18,818 bases of DNA, from the NCBI GenBank assembly GCA_002327315.1, contig DCVI01000117.1, positions 878-19,695 on the forward strand. Direction: 5' to 3'. Position numbers and translations under genes: made by a program. The stretch comes from Syntrophaceae bacterium UBA2192. Lineage in GTDB: Bacteria; Desulfobacterota; Syntrophia; Syntrophales; UBA2192. Positions 12,084 through 18,567 of this stretch are shown here, one piece after another. Each line of letters opens with the position of its first letter. Position 1 is the first letter of the stretch. Below the pieces are notes generated by a model. It searched no databases. It worked only from the letters and a program-made list of their open reading frames with translations, and was not told the DNA's origin.

Positions 12084-13265
12084 ATGCCGGAAAGAACCAT
12101 GAAGCTCGATTACGAAACGATTGCCCTGGTGCTGCAGGGCGGCGGCGCCCTTGGCGCCTACCAGGCGGGCGTCTATGAGGGCATGCATCGCGCCGGCATC
12201 CGCTGCAACTGGATCGCCGGCATATCGATCGGCGCCGTGAATGCGGCCCTCATCGCCGGTAACGGGCCTCAGGACCGGCTCGACAAGCTGAAGGCCTTCT
12301 GGGAAATGGTCTGCCGGCCCAACACGGCCGTCTTCCCGCAGGCCCTCTCCGGCATGCTCCATCTCGCCCCGCCGAGCCCCCTGTGGCACGAATGGGCCAG
12401 TCTCAGCAACGCGGCGATCGCGACCCTCCAGGGACAGCGCGGATTCTTCAAGCCGCGATTCATGCCCCCCTGGTCAATCCCGCAGGGGGATCCCGGGAAG
12501 GCGAGCCTTTACGATGTCTCGGATCTACGGGAAACGCTGGAGAGGTTCGTCGACTTCGACCGTATCGGCAGCGGCGAGACCCGCCTGAGCCTGGGCGCCG
12601 TCAACGTCGCCACGGGGAATTTCAGGTATTTCGACTCGCAGGACCTGGCCCTCGAGGGCAAGCGCCTCGGCCCGGAGCACGTCATGGCCTCCAGCGCGCT
12701 GCCGCCCGCTTTTGCCCCGGTGGAAATCGAGGGCGACTATTACTGGGACGGCGGGGTCGTGTCCAATACCCCCCTGGAGTTCATCCTGGAGTACCTGCCC
12801 CGCCGCGACACCCTGGCCTTCCAGATCGACCTCTGGAGCGCCCGCGGCGATGTGCCCGACAACATCCTCGATGTCCTGGAGAGGCAGAAGGACATCCAGT
12901 ACTCGAGCCGCACAAGGCGCGGCACGGACCAGACCGGCGCCAGGCAGGGCATGCGACTGGCCATCCACCAGGCCCTCAAAAAAGTGCCCGCCGAGCTGCG
13001 GCGGCAACCTGAATTCCAGACCCTCGACAATTTTTCCTGCACCAAGGTCTTCAACATCATCCAGCTCATCTACCAGAGCAAATCCTTCGAAAAGCACTTC
13101 AAGGACTACGAGTTCGGCCTGCTTACCATGCAGGCGCACTGGAGAGCCGGGTTGAAGGACATGCAGGATACCTTGAAGCACCCCGAATACTTCGCCCGCC
13201 CCTCGGCCCTCGAGGGAGTGGTGACCCACGATATCCACCGCAAAGCAAAGCCGAAGGAAGGGTGA
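12084..13265 (+). CDS. patatin-like phospholipase with DUF3734-type C-terminal region
   Basis: A 393-residue protein. The oxyanion hole is QGGGALGAYQ (18-27), the nucleophile elbow is GISIG (S48) followed by AVNAALIAG, and the catalytic Asp is D222 in WDGGVVSNTPL. These are the Ser-Asp dyad and accessory motifs of patatin-like lipid acyl hydrolases. The C-terminal part, from about 280 onward (VFNIIQLIYQSKSFEKHFKDYEF, shortened here to its core pattern of an IIQLIY helix and a KDYEFG segment), matches the DUF3734 extension often found on bacterial patatins. No signal peptide, so cytoplasmic or membrane-associated. AAAGGAA precedes the ATG at suitable spacing. It is separated from the Pif1 gene by 120 bases, with no visible terminator. 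Confidence 0.92.
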   Translation: MPERTMKLDYETIALVLQGGGALGAYQAGVYEGMHRAGIRCNWIAGISIGAVNAALIAGNGPQDRLDKLKAFWEMVCRPNTAVFPQALSGMLHLAPPSPLWHEWASLSNAAIATLQGQRGFFKPRFMPPWSIPQGDPGKASLYDVSDLRETLERFVDFDRIGSGETRLSLGAVNVATGNFRYFDSQDLALEGKRLGPEHVMASSALPPAFAPVEIEGDYYWDGGVVSNTPLEFILEYLPRRDTLAFQIDLWSARGDVPDNILDVLERQKDIQYSSRTRRGTDQTGARQGMRLAIHQALKKVPAELRRQPEFQTLDNFSCTKVFNIIQLIYQSKSFEKHFKDYEFGLLTMQAHWRAGLKDMQDTLKHPEYFARPSALEGVVTHDIHRKAKPKEG

Positions 13266-13292
13266 GACAGAATCCCGGGGAGGCTTCAGGCC

Positions 13293-13547
13293 TCAGCAGT
13301 TCTGGCCGGCGGGGCACTTGCAGGCGCCGCTCTTGACGGCCTCGGAGCGCTTCTTCTGGGCGTCGGTGCGGTTGTCGTAGTGGCCCAGGCAGTCGTTCGT
13401 GCCGCGCTGGTCCTTCATCTTCTTATGGTCCCGCGTGTCGATCTCGCACTCCCCGTTCTGGAGCTTGTAGACGTGGTACTTGTCGGCTGCAAATGCCGGG
13501 GTGGAGATCACGATGAAGGCCGCCAGAATGAACAGAAACAGTCGCAT
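13293..13547 (-). CDS. small exported cysteine-containing protein, unknown function
   Basis: An 84-residue protein. Residues 1-20 (MRLFLFILAAFIVISTPAFA) are a clear Sec signal peptide. The mature protein of about 64 residues is charged and has five Cys (34, 53, 76, 78, 84), the last three in a short C-terminal segment ACKCPAGQNC. The odd number leaves one Cys unpaired if the others form disulfides. I recognise no family. AGAGGTGG before the ATG is a good ribosome binding site. It is convergent with the patatin gene (27 bases between stops) and the last of four minus-strand genes for exported proteins. Confidence 0.82.
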   Translation of the reverse strand: MRLFLFILAAFIVISTPAFAADKYHVYKLQNGECEIDTRDHKKMKDQRGTNDCLGHYDNRTDAQKKRSEAVKSGACKCPAGQNC

Positions 13548-13703
13548 AATCCACCTCTTCCATGAACGGTTTCACCAACGGGACCCTGCCTTTGGAGCCG
13601 TGAGTATAGCGGGCGGCACAGGGGCCGTCAAGACAGAAGGCAGGCGCATCGTGGGTCGAGACGGGTTCTGATATCCTTGATATCCTGCAAAGTACGATAA
13701 GAG

Positions 13704-13727
13704 AATCCCCGCCGGAGGGCGGGGATT
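13704..13727. repeat. perfect GC-rich hairpin
   Basis: A 10-bp perfect stem AATCCCCGCC (13704-13713) with GGCGGGGATT (13718-13727), loop GGAG. It sits about 28 bases beyond the stop codon of the minus-strand gene 13755-14165. There is no convincing T-run on either strand, so it may be an RNA-stabilising 3' hairpin or another copy of the stem class at 4333-4426. Confidence 0.7.
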
Positions 13728-13754
13728 AATCGTCTGGAGATGAACGGCGCTTTC

Positions 13755-14165
13755 TTACCGCCTGTGGGCCTTGAAACGGTACTGCTTGCCGTCGAACGTC
13801 GCGACGTAGCCCGTCATGAACTGATTGCCCTCGATGATGAAGCGTACGAAGTGGAAAGGATTCTGCGTCGATTGGGGGTTGTACAGGATCACCTGGCCGA
13901 CCTTGTAGAATTCCGGGATGACGCCGGATGTGACGTCGACCTGTTTGAAGCCCGGAACCTCGACTTTGCCCTTCGATGAAAATCCCGTCTTGGGGTAATC
14001 GTCCGACACGAGGTTGGCCCACCCTTTCCGGCCGTCCTCGAACTTGAGCACCCAGTGGCCCGTCATCACGTCCTGCGGCGGTGCGGCCGAGAGATCCTCG
14101 GGGCTCAGCGGCAGAACGAGAAGCGCCAGGATCGCGGCCGAGAGAAAAATCATCATCCTCTTCAT
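13755..14165 (-). CDS. exported beta-rich protein of unknown function
   Basis: A 136-residue protein. Residues 1 to about 31 form a signal peptide (hydrophobic IFLSAAILALLVLPL, cleavage near SAA). The mature part begins APPQDVMTGHW and continues with alternating strands (WVLKFEDGRKGWANLV, FVRFIIEGNQFMTGYVATFDGKQYRF), suggesting a small beta-barrel or beta-sandwich. No catalytic motif or Cys. I do not recognise the family. ATG14165 is preferred over the in-frame GTG at 14177 because GTGGAGG lies at the right distance upstream of it and overlaps the GTG. Part of the minus-strand run of exported proteins. Confidence 0.8.
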   Translation of the reverse strand: MKRMMIFLSAAILALLVLPLSPEDLSAAPPQDVMTGHWVLKFEDGRKGWANLVSDDYPKTGFSSKGKVEVPGFKQVDVTSGVIPEFYKVGQVILYNPQSTQNPFHFVRFIIEGNQFMTGYVATFDGKQYRFKAHRR

Positions 14166-14300
14166 GAGCACCTCCACGTGCGTTTTTTTAAGCGGGATTC
14201 CCGGACAGCGAATGATCTGTGCAAAAAAGATGCCCTGTCATGCGGATAAACCGCCGCGGGTGGGGTCAGATCTTGCTTTTTGCCTGCCCGAGGCGGGCGT

Positions 14301-15242
14301 TCACTGCCACTTCAGGTCCGGGTATTTCTTCCTGTAGTCGCCCTGGATCCTCCCCACGGACTCGTGGGCCGGCTTGTCCGGGCTGTAGTAGACCAGGGCT
14401 TCGTGCCACTTCCCGCCGTTGTAGGAGGCCCACATCTTGTGAGAACCGACGCAGCTGTTCGTTTTTGCGTCATAGGTGTAGGCGCGGGTGAACTCCAGGC
14501 GGTACTGGGCCCCGGGGTTTTTCTTCGCCGCCACGTCGCGCTGCAGGGCCGCCATGTAGCTTGCGCAGATGGTGGCGCCATTGCTCTTCGGGTCGGCTGC
14601 CGGCGGCTTCGGAGGAACCACCGGGGGCGGTGGCTCCACAGGGGTCACGTTGTTTTTGGCGAGTTGATCCTTCACGACGGACATCACCTCGCCGTCGCTG
14701 ACGCCGAAAAGCCGGAGCCACTTGTACTGCGTCTGGTAGGCCTCCCCCTCGGGCCGGCCGAAATCGAAGGCCGACTTGTAATTCGTGTGCCAGTATTCGT
14801 GGATGAGAAGGGAAAGCTGCTCGAGCCGGCCAATCCGTTCTGCCTCCTTCTTTGTCATCGGGGGGGTCAGCGCACGGCTCGGGTTGCGGGACAGCTCGAA
14901 GAAACTGTTGTAGAGGTGGATCGTCCGCAGGCCGATGCCTGAGTAAACGTGGGCGTAGGCGCCCGCCCTGTAGCCGAAAGGGTTATTCGTCCGGGAGTAC
15001 GTGCGGCCCTCCAGGTTCTTGAGGATGACCTCCAGCTCCGCCGCTTCCTTCGCCCTCCCGCCCGCCGAGAGAGCCTTCACCTGCGCCCGTCCCTCCAGGA
15101 CGCAATCGCGGACGATAATCTGCTGCTCTTGGGTGAGACCGTATTTCCAGTCCCAGGGATTCAGGCCGCCGTTGCCCGTCGAGGGCAGGACGATGAAAAC
15201 CAGTAGCGCCGCCACGGTAAAGAGGATTTCACGCCGTTTCAT
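14301..15242 (-). CDS. exported protein with HExxH metallopeptidase-like motif and proline-rich linker
   Basis: A 313-residue protein. Residues 1-21 are a signal peptide (KRREILFTVAALLVFIVLP; the leading RR gives it a partly Tat-like look). The first domain (about 28-195) includes TIHLYNSFFEL, then LLIHEYWHT with HEYWH at 148-152, and EGEAYQTQ with E165/E167 about 15 residues later. This is the HExxH plus downstream Glu layout of gluzincin zinc peptidases. A proline-rich linker (201-217, PVEPPPPVVPPKPP) leads to a C-terminal domain (about 222-313) with two Cys (226, 264) and a WASYNGGKWHEALVYY strand pair. Substrate unknown. ATG15242 is preferred over GTG15248, which would overlap the AAAGGA ribosome binding site. 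It lies 21 bases downstream of the gene at 15264-15686, so it is probably co-transcribed. Confidence 0.85.
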   Translation of the reverse strand: MKRREILFTVAALLVFIVLPSTGNGGLNPWDWKYGLTQEQQIIVRDCVLEGRAQVKALSAGGRAKEAAELEVILKNLEGRTYSRTNNPFGYRAGAYAHVYSGIGLRTIHLYNSFFELSRNPSRALTPPMTKKEAERIGRLEQLSLLIHEYWHTNYKSAFDFGRPEGEAYQTQYKWLRLFGVSDGEVMSVVKDQLAKNNVTPVEPPPPVVPPKPPAADPKSNGATICASYMAALQRDVAAKKNPGAQYRLEFTRAYTYDAKTNSCVGSHKMWASYNGGKWHEALVYYSPDKPAHESVGRIQGDYRKKYPDLKWQ

Positions 15243-15263
15243 GCTCACATCCTTTCTGGCGGG

Positions 15264-15686
15264 CTACGCCCAGCGCTGGTAGAGGTGCTCGACCTTGTCG
15301 CCCTTGAAGACGACGTGCACGGCCATCTTCCGGCCGCCGGGGAATTCCAGCAGGCCCGCCACTACAAAATACCCTTCCTCGGCTCCAGCCGTCGTCGGGA
15401 CAAATCGTCCCTTGCCGTATTTTGCCATGCTGTCCCGGAAGTGGCGGAGGCCCTTCTCCCCGATGTCCCTCTTAAAGCGATCACTTCCGACCTGGAGGGC
15501 GGCGGCATACTGGCCTTCCAGGGTCCGGTCGATGAACCAGGTCGCCCGCTGGGCGTAAGACTGGCTGATGTCCTGCGGCGGCGCGGTGGGGGCCTTGGCG
15601 GCCGTGCGTTCCGCACTCAGCACCAGGATGGCCGGAAGAGCCAGGACCAGGAGGATTCCCGCGAGGCGAGTGATGGTTTTCTTCAT
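15264..15686 (-). CDS. exported protein, DUF3887-like
   Basis: A 140-residue protein. Residues 1 to about 31 are a signal peptide (KKTITRLAGILLVLALPAILVL). The mature part begins near APTAPPQDISQ and runs through RATWFIDRTLEGQYAAAL, RHFRDSMAKYGK and then strands GYFVVAGLLEFPGG and MAVHVVFKGDKVEHLYQRW. This helix-then-sheet layout resembles the DUF3887 (NTF2-like) group, whose members are often secreted and of unknown function. ATG15686 is favoured over ATG15692 because AAAGGGGA lies about seven bases upstream of it. First gene of the minus-strand group; divergent from the gene at 15971. Confidence 0.82.
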   Translation of the reverse strand: MKKTITRLAGILLVLALPAILVLSAERTAAKAPTAPPQDISQSYAQRATWFIDRTLEGQYAAALQVGSDRFKRDIGEKGLRHFRDSMAKYGKGRFVPTTAGAEEGYFVVAGLLEFPGGRKMAVHVVFKGDKVEHLYQRWA

Positions 15687-15809
15687 GCGCATTCCCCTTT
15701 CGAGGCGTGGTTTTCGCTTCCCACGAATCCATGCAAAAAGGAAACCACGATCGCCTGCCCTGCGCTCTTGCCGGTCCGGATGCGCAGATCGCCCCGCAGG
15801 AGGAGGCCC

Positions 15810-15839
15810 TTGCAAAATCTCCATGCTCTGGGCTATCAT
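15810..15839 (+). promoter_or_regulatory. possible promoter for the gene at 15971
   Basis: TTGCAA (15810-15815), an 18-base spacer and TATCAT (15834-15839), the latter five of six to the -10 consensus. It lies in the 284-base divergent region upstream of the helical protein gene and would give a leader of about 125 bases. Confidence 0.42.
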
Positions 15840-15970
15840 ATATCAGGTTTTCAATGGCCGGGACCGCGTGCGCCGGCACTTCCTCTCTAACCACGCACAC
15901 CCGGCAGCCAACCCCGTTACTGCAACCGCGTTCCATCCCGTTTCGTCCCATCAGAAAGGAGGGAGCGACC

Positions 15971-16417
15971 ATGCCGGAAAAGACGTCCGCAAGCCTTTTC
16001 GAATTCCCGTCCGGCGACGTCACGCAGATGTTCAAGTCGTGGACGTCGCTTTGGTCTCAATGGATGGGCCAGTTCGGCTTCATCAACATCAACCTGGCCA
16101 AGTCCTCCGACCCCGAGATGGAGCGCAGGATTATCGAGAATGTCGCCGGCTACGGCAAACAGCTCGGCCGCGTCATCGAGGTCCTCGACGCCCTGCTTGT
16201 CAACTCGGCCACGGCAGGATGGTCGGCCGATCAGAAAAAAGCCCTTGCCGATTTCCTCGACATGGCCAGAGAGATTGCCGCCGTGAAGGGCGATTATATC
16301 GCGCCGACGAAAGCGAACGTCGATCGTTTCCTCGAAGGAATCCGGCAACTCAAGGAGAAGGATGAGAAGGAGTACGGCGAGGTTGTCGAACGGTTGAGGA
16401 AGGAATTGTTAACCTGA
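15971..16417 (+). CDS. helical protein of unknown function, phasin-like in outline
   Basis: A 148-residue soluble protein, mostly amphipathic helix. Tryptophan-rich N-terminal segment (MFKSWTSLWSQWMGQFGF), then long helices PEMERRIIENVAGYGKQLGR, a further KALADFLDMAREIAA segment, and a charged C-terminal helix ending VVERLRKELL. No signal peptide. The outline recalls phasins and PhaE-like granule proteins, but I see no defining motif, so the function is left open. AAAGGAGG (15956-15963) is an excellent ribosome binding site for ATG15971. It is followed after 42 bases by the YceI gene and probably leads that transcript. Confidence 0.8.
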   Translation: MPEKTSASLFEFPSGDVTQMFKSWTSLWSQWMGQFGFININLAKSSDPEMERRIIENVAGYGKQLGRVIEVLDALLVNSATAGWSADQKKALADFLDMAREIAAVKGDYIAPTKANVDRFLEGIRQLKEKDEKEYGEVVERLRKELLT

Positions 16418-16459
16418 TAAACCGGGATGAGGACAGGGAAAAGAAAGGAGACGAACTCG

Positions 16460-17050
16460 ATGAAGCGCTCTATCATTGTTCTGCTTGTTTGCCTGGCGAT
16501 CGGCATGCCGCTGATCGCCGGGGCTGCCACCTATCAACTGGATACCGACCACTCGAGCATCCAGTTCAAGGTCCGACACCTGACGGTTTCCAACGTGACG
16601 GGCACCTTCAACAAGATGAAGGGATCGGCCTCCGTCGAGGGCGAGGACCTGGCGACCCTCAAGGTCGAGGTGATAATCGATGCCGCCTCCGTCGACACGG
16701 GACACCAGAAGAGGGATGAGCATATCCGGACCGCCGACTTTCTCGACGTGGCCAAATACCCGACAATCACCTTTGTTTCCAAAAAAGTCGTGAAGGCAGA
16801 CCCGGGGAAGCTCCGGATCACGGGCGATCTCACCCTGCACGGCGTAACCCGTGAGATCACTGTCGATCTCGAAGGTCCCACGCCCGAGATCAAGGACCCC
16901 TGGGGCAACTTCAGGCGGGGCACCACGGGTACGGCAAAAATCGACCGGAGGGATTTCGGCATCACCTGGAACAAGGCGCTGGATACGGGAGGCCTGGTCG
17001 TCGGCAACGAGGTAGGCATTCAAGTTGACATCGAATGGGTCAGGAAGTAA
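16460..17050 (+). CDS. YceI-family periplasmic protein
   Basis: A 196-residue protein. Signal peptide residues 1 to about 22 (MKRSIIVLLVCLAIGMPLIAG, cleavage near GAA). The mature part is a YceI lipocalin-like barrel: YQLDTDHSSIQFKVRHL, FNKMKGSASVEGED, VDTGHQKRDEHIRTADFLDVAKYP, the ITGDLTLHGVTREIT segment and KIDRRDFGI with ETWNK-type ending. The family binds isoprenoid or other long lipids in the periplasm; in some species members are stress- or pH-induced. AAAGGAG (16444-16450) supports ATG16460. The ferredoxin gene starts 19 bases after the stop, so the two are very likely co-transcribed. Confidence 0.95.
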   Translation: MKRSIIVLLVCLAIGMPLIAGAATYQLDTDHSSIQFKVRHLTVSNVTGTFNKMKGSASVEGEDLATLKVEVIIDAASVDTGHQKRDEHIRTADFLDVAKYPTITFVSKKVVKADPGKLRITGDLTLHGVTREITVDLEGPTPEIKDPWGNFRRGTTGTAKIDRRDFGITWNKALDTGGLVVGNEVGIQVDIEWVRK

Positions 17051-17069
17051 CGAGGGAGTGGATCACAGC

Positions 17070-17381
17070 ATGCAGAAAGAGACAAGCCCGTACGCCTGCC
17101 ACATATTCGTCTGCACCAACGACCGCCACGGGGAGAAAAAAGCCTGCGCCGACGGCGGCGGCAACGCGGCATTGAAAGATTACCTCAAAGAACGGGTCGA
17201 AAAGCGGGGCTGGAAGGGCCGCGTCCGCGTCTCGAGCGGGGGCTGCATGGGGCTCTGCGGGAAAGGTCCCAACGTGATGATCTATCCTCAAAAGGCCTGG
17301 TTTGCCGTGGCCTCGCCCGCCGACGGCGACCGTATCCTCGGGGAGATCGAATCGCTGCTCGCCGCGCCGCCGGAAAATTGA
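17070..17381 (+). CDS. thioredoxin-like [2Fe-2S] ferredoxin
   Basis: A 103-residue protein with the pattern of the (2Fe-2S) thioredoxin-like ferredoxin family: HIFVCTNDR with C15, C26 in KKACADGGG, then SGGCMGLCGKGPNVMIYP with C59 and C63. These four Cys are the expected cluster ligands; C10 is an extra one. Such proteins carry electrons in the cytoplasm and often accompany hydrogenases or other redox enzymes; no such enzyme is adjacent here. No signal peptide. ATG17070 is used; CGAGGGAG lies 12 bases upstream, a little far, and a GTG at 17058 would be too close to it. Directly downstream of YceI and followed by a REP pair and the second dipeptidase. Confidence 0.92.
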   Translation: MQKETSPYACHIFVCTNDRHGEKKACADGGGNAALKDYLKERVEKRGWKGRVRVSSGGCMGLCGKGPNVMIYPQKAWFAVASPADGDRILGEIESLLAAPPEN

Positions 17382-17397
17382 AACCCTTTCGAGCCCT

Positions 17398-17460
17398 GTT
17401 ATTCCTGCGCAAGCGGGAATCCACGGATGAAGATGGATTCCGGGTCGTGCCCGCAATGAC
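17398..17460. repeat. REP/BIME-type paired hairpin element
   Basis: First half ATTCCTGC/GCGGGAAT (17401-17408 with 17413-17420, one G-T pair), then CCA, a spacer, TGGATTCC, and a second half with CGGG/CCCG closing in AATGAC at 17460. It lies between the ferredoxin stop and the dipeptidase start, only ten bases before the dipeptidase ribosome binding site, so it could affect both mRNA stability and translation. Same architecture as 1780-1863. Confidence 0.75.
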
Positions 17461-17481
17461 GAATATTTCAGGAGGTAGTCG

Positions 17482-18567
17482 TTGAACCGCCGCCGGTTTC
17501 TTAAATACCTCGGAGCCGCCGCATTGGCCCTCGGCTGCCCGGACGCATTTGCTGACTTGCCCGAAACTGACAACCGGACAGCCCTTCTCAAGGGGCTTCG
17601 CATCATCGATGCCCATGCACACCCCGAGCGATATCTATCGGAGGGCCAGTACGCCGAAAACTCGTCGACGGTCAAGGCCATGACGGAGATGGGCATGGCG
17701 GCGAGCATCTTTGCCGCCGTCGGGGACCGGGTCTACCTGTCCAATGGGCGCCTGCCGGGCACGGAATACCGGAACACGATGACCCAGCTGGACCACTGGA
17801 AGGACGGAATCGTGAAAACCGGAAAGGTGAAGCTTGTCCGGAACGTATCGGACATCCCGCGGGCACCGGCGCCGGGCGGCGTTCCGGGATGCATTCTCGC
17901 GATAGAGGGAGGCGACGCGCTGGAAGGCGATCCGGAAAGGGTGAACGAATTCTATCGATACGGCGTGCGGATGATCACCCTGATCCACTTCAGCAACAAC
18001 CGGCTGGGAGACTGCATGCAGAACCTGAGAAGCCTGGATTCCAGGCCGCGCAACAAAGGTCTCACCGCACAAGGGCGCAAAGTCATCGAGAGAATGCAGG
18101 AGCTGGGTATGGTGGTCGACGTCGCCCATGCCGACTCGCTTACGCTCAGGCAGATCGGCGAGATCACCCGGCGGCCGGTGGTGGATTCCCACAGCAACCC
18201 CTGCTCGCTGGCCAACACAAACCAATGCGGGCGCTTCCGCACCTGGAAGGACATGGAGACGGTGGCAAAAACGGGGGGCGTCGTCTGCACCTGGACGTGG
18301 GGAATGACCCAGGGAAAAACGAGGAGGGAAACCTTCCGGGACTGGGCGCGGGAAATCATGGAGATGAAAAAACGGATCGGCATGGAGCACGTGGGGCTGG
18401 GAACCGACGGCGGGGGAGGAATCCCGCGGTTCATCCAGGGCTACCGGGACATCCGTGACCTTTCCCGGCTGGTCGAGGCCATGCAGGATACGGGCTTTGC
18501 GCGCGAGGAGATTTCGGCCTACATGGGCGGCAACTCCTACCGTGTGCTGAAGGCCTGCATCGGCTAG
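17482..18567 (+). CDS. Tat-exported M19-type (renal dipeptidase-like) metallohydrolase, copy 2
   Basis: A 361-residue paralogue of the protein at 8826-9896, alignable end to end. NRRRFLKYL and the following hydrophobic segment form a classic Tat signal; ALALGC at 14-19 is a weak lipobox-like feature. Metal-site motifs: IIDAHAHPE (H45, H47), AIEGGD (E142), ITLIH (H169), VDVAH (H216), VDSHSN (H237), GLGTDGGGG (D309). As in copy 1, the first motif is HxH rather than HxD. The start is TTG17482, justified by AGGAGG at 17470-17475 and by the alignment of the Tat motif with copy 1. Copy 2 has a SHSNPC segment closer to classical M19 where copy 1 has SHTHPC. Its TAG stop overlaps the stop of the convergent thioredoxin gene. 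Confidence 0.9.
   Translation: MNRRRFLKYLGAAALALGCPDAFADLPETDNRTALLKGLRIIDAHAHPERYLSEGQYAENSSTVKAMTEMGMAASIFAAVGDRVYLSNGRLPGTEYRNTMTQLDHWKDGIVKTGKVKLVRNVSDIPRAPAPGGVPGCILAIEGGDALEGDPERVNEFYRYGVRMITLIHFSNNRLGDCMQNLRSLDSRPRNKGLTAQGRKVIERMQELGMVVDVAHADSLTLRQIGEITRRPVVDSHSNPCSLANTNQCGRFRTWKDMETVAKTGGVVCTWTWGMTQGKTRRETFRDWAREIMEMKKRIGMEHVGLGTDGGGGIPRFIQGYRDIRDLSRLVEAMQDTGFAREEISAYMGGNSYRVLKACIG

Noticed and set aside
10317..12389. A 690-codon open frame antisense to the Pif1 helicase gene.
   Set aside because: It is a typical GC-rich antisense shadow. The Pif1 frame has complete helicase motifs, and the antisense product is an unrecognisable Gly/Ala/Glu/Leu-rich sequence.
14177..14177. GTG at 14177 as start of the 13755-14165 gene.
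   Set aside because: The GTG lies inside the GTGGAGG ribosome binding site that serves the ATG at 14165.
14278..14300. GCCCG/CGGGC hairpin right after the HEYWH gene stop, considered as a terminator.
   Set aside because: The stem is only five base pairs and on the minus strand it is followed by A-rich, not T-rich, sequence.
1780..17460. Hairpin repeats considered as a CRISPR array.
   Set aside because: The units are scattered over 15 kb, self-complementary, and lack regular spacers; they are REP-type elements.
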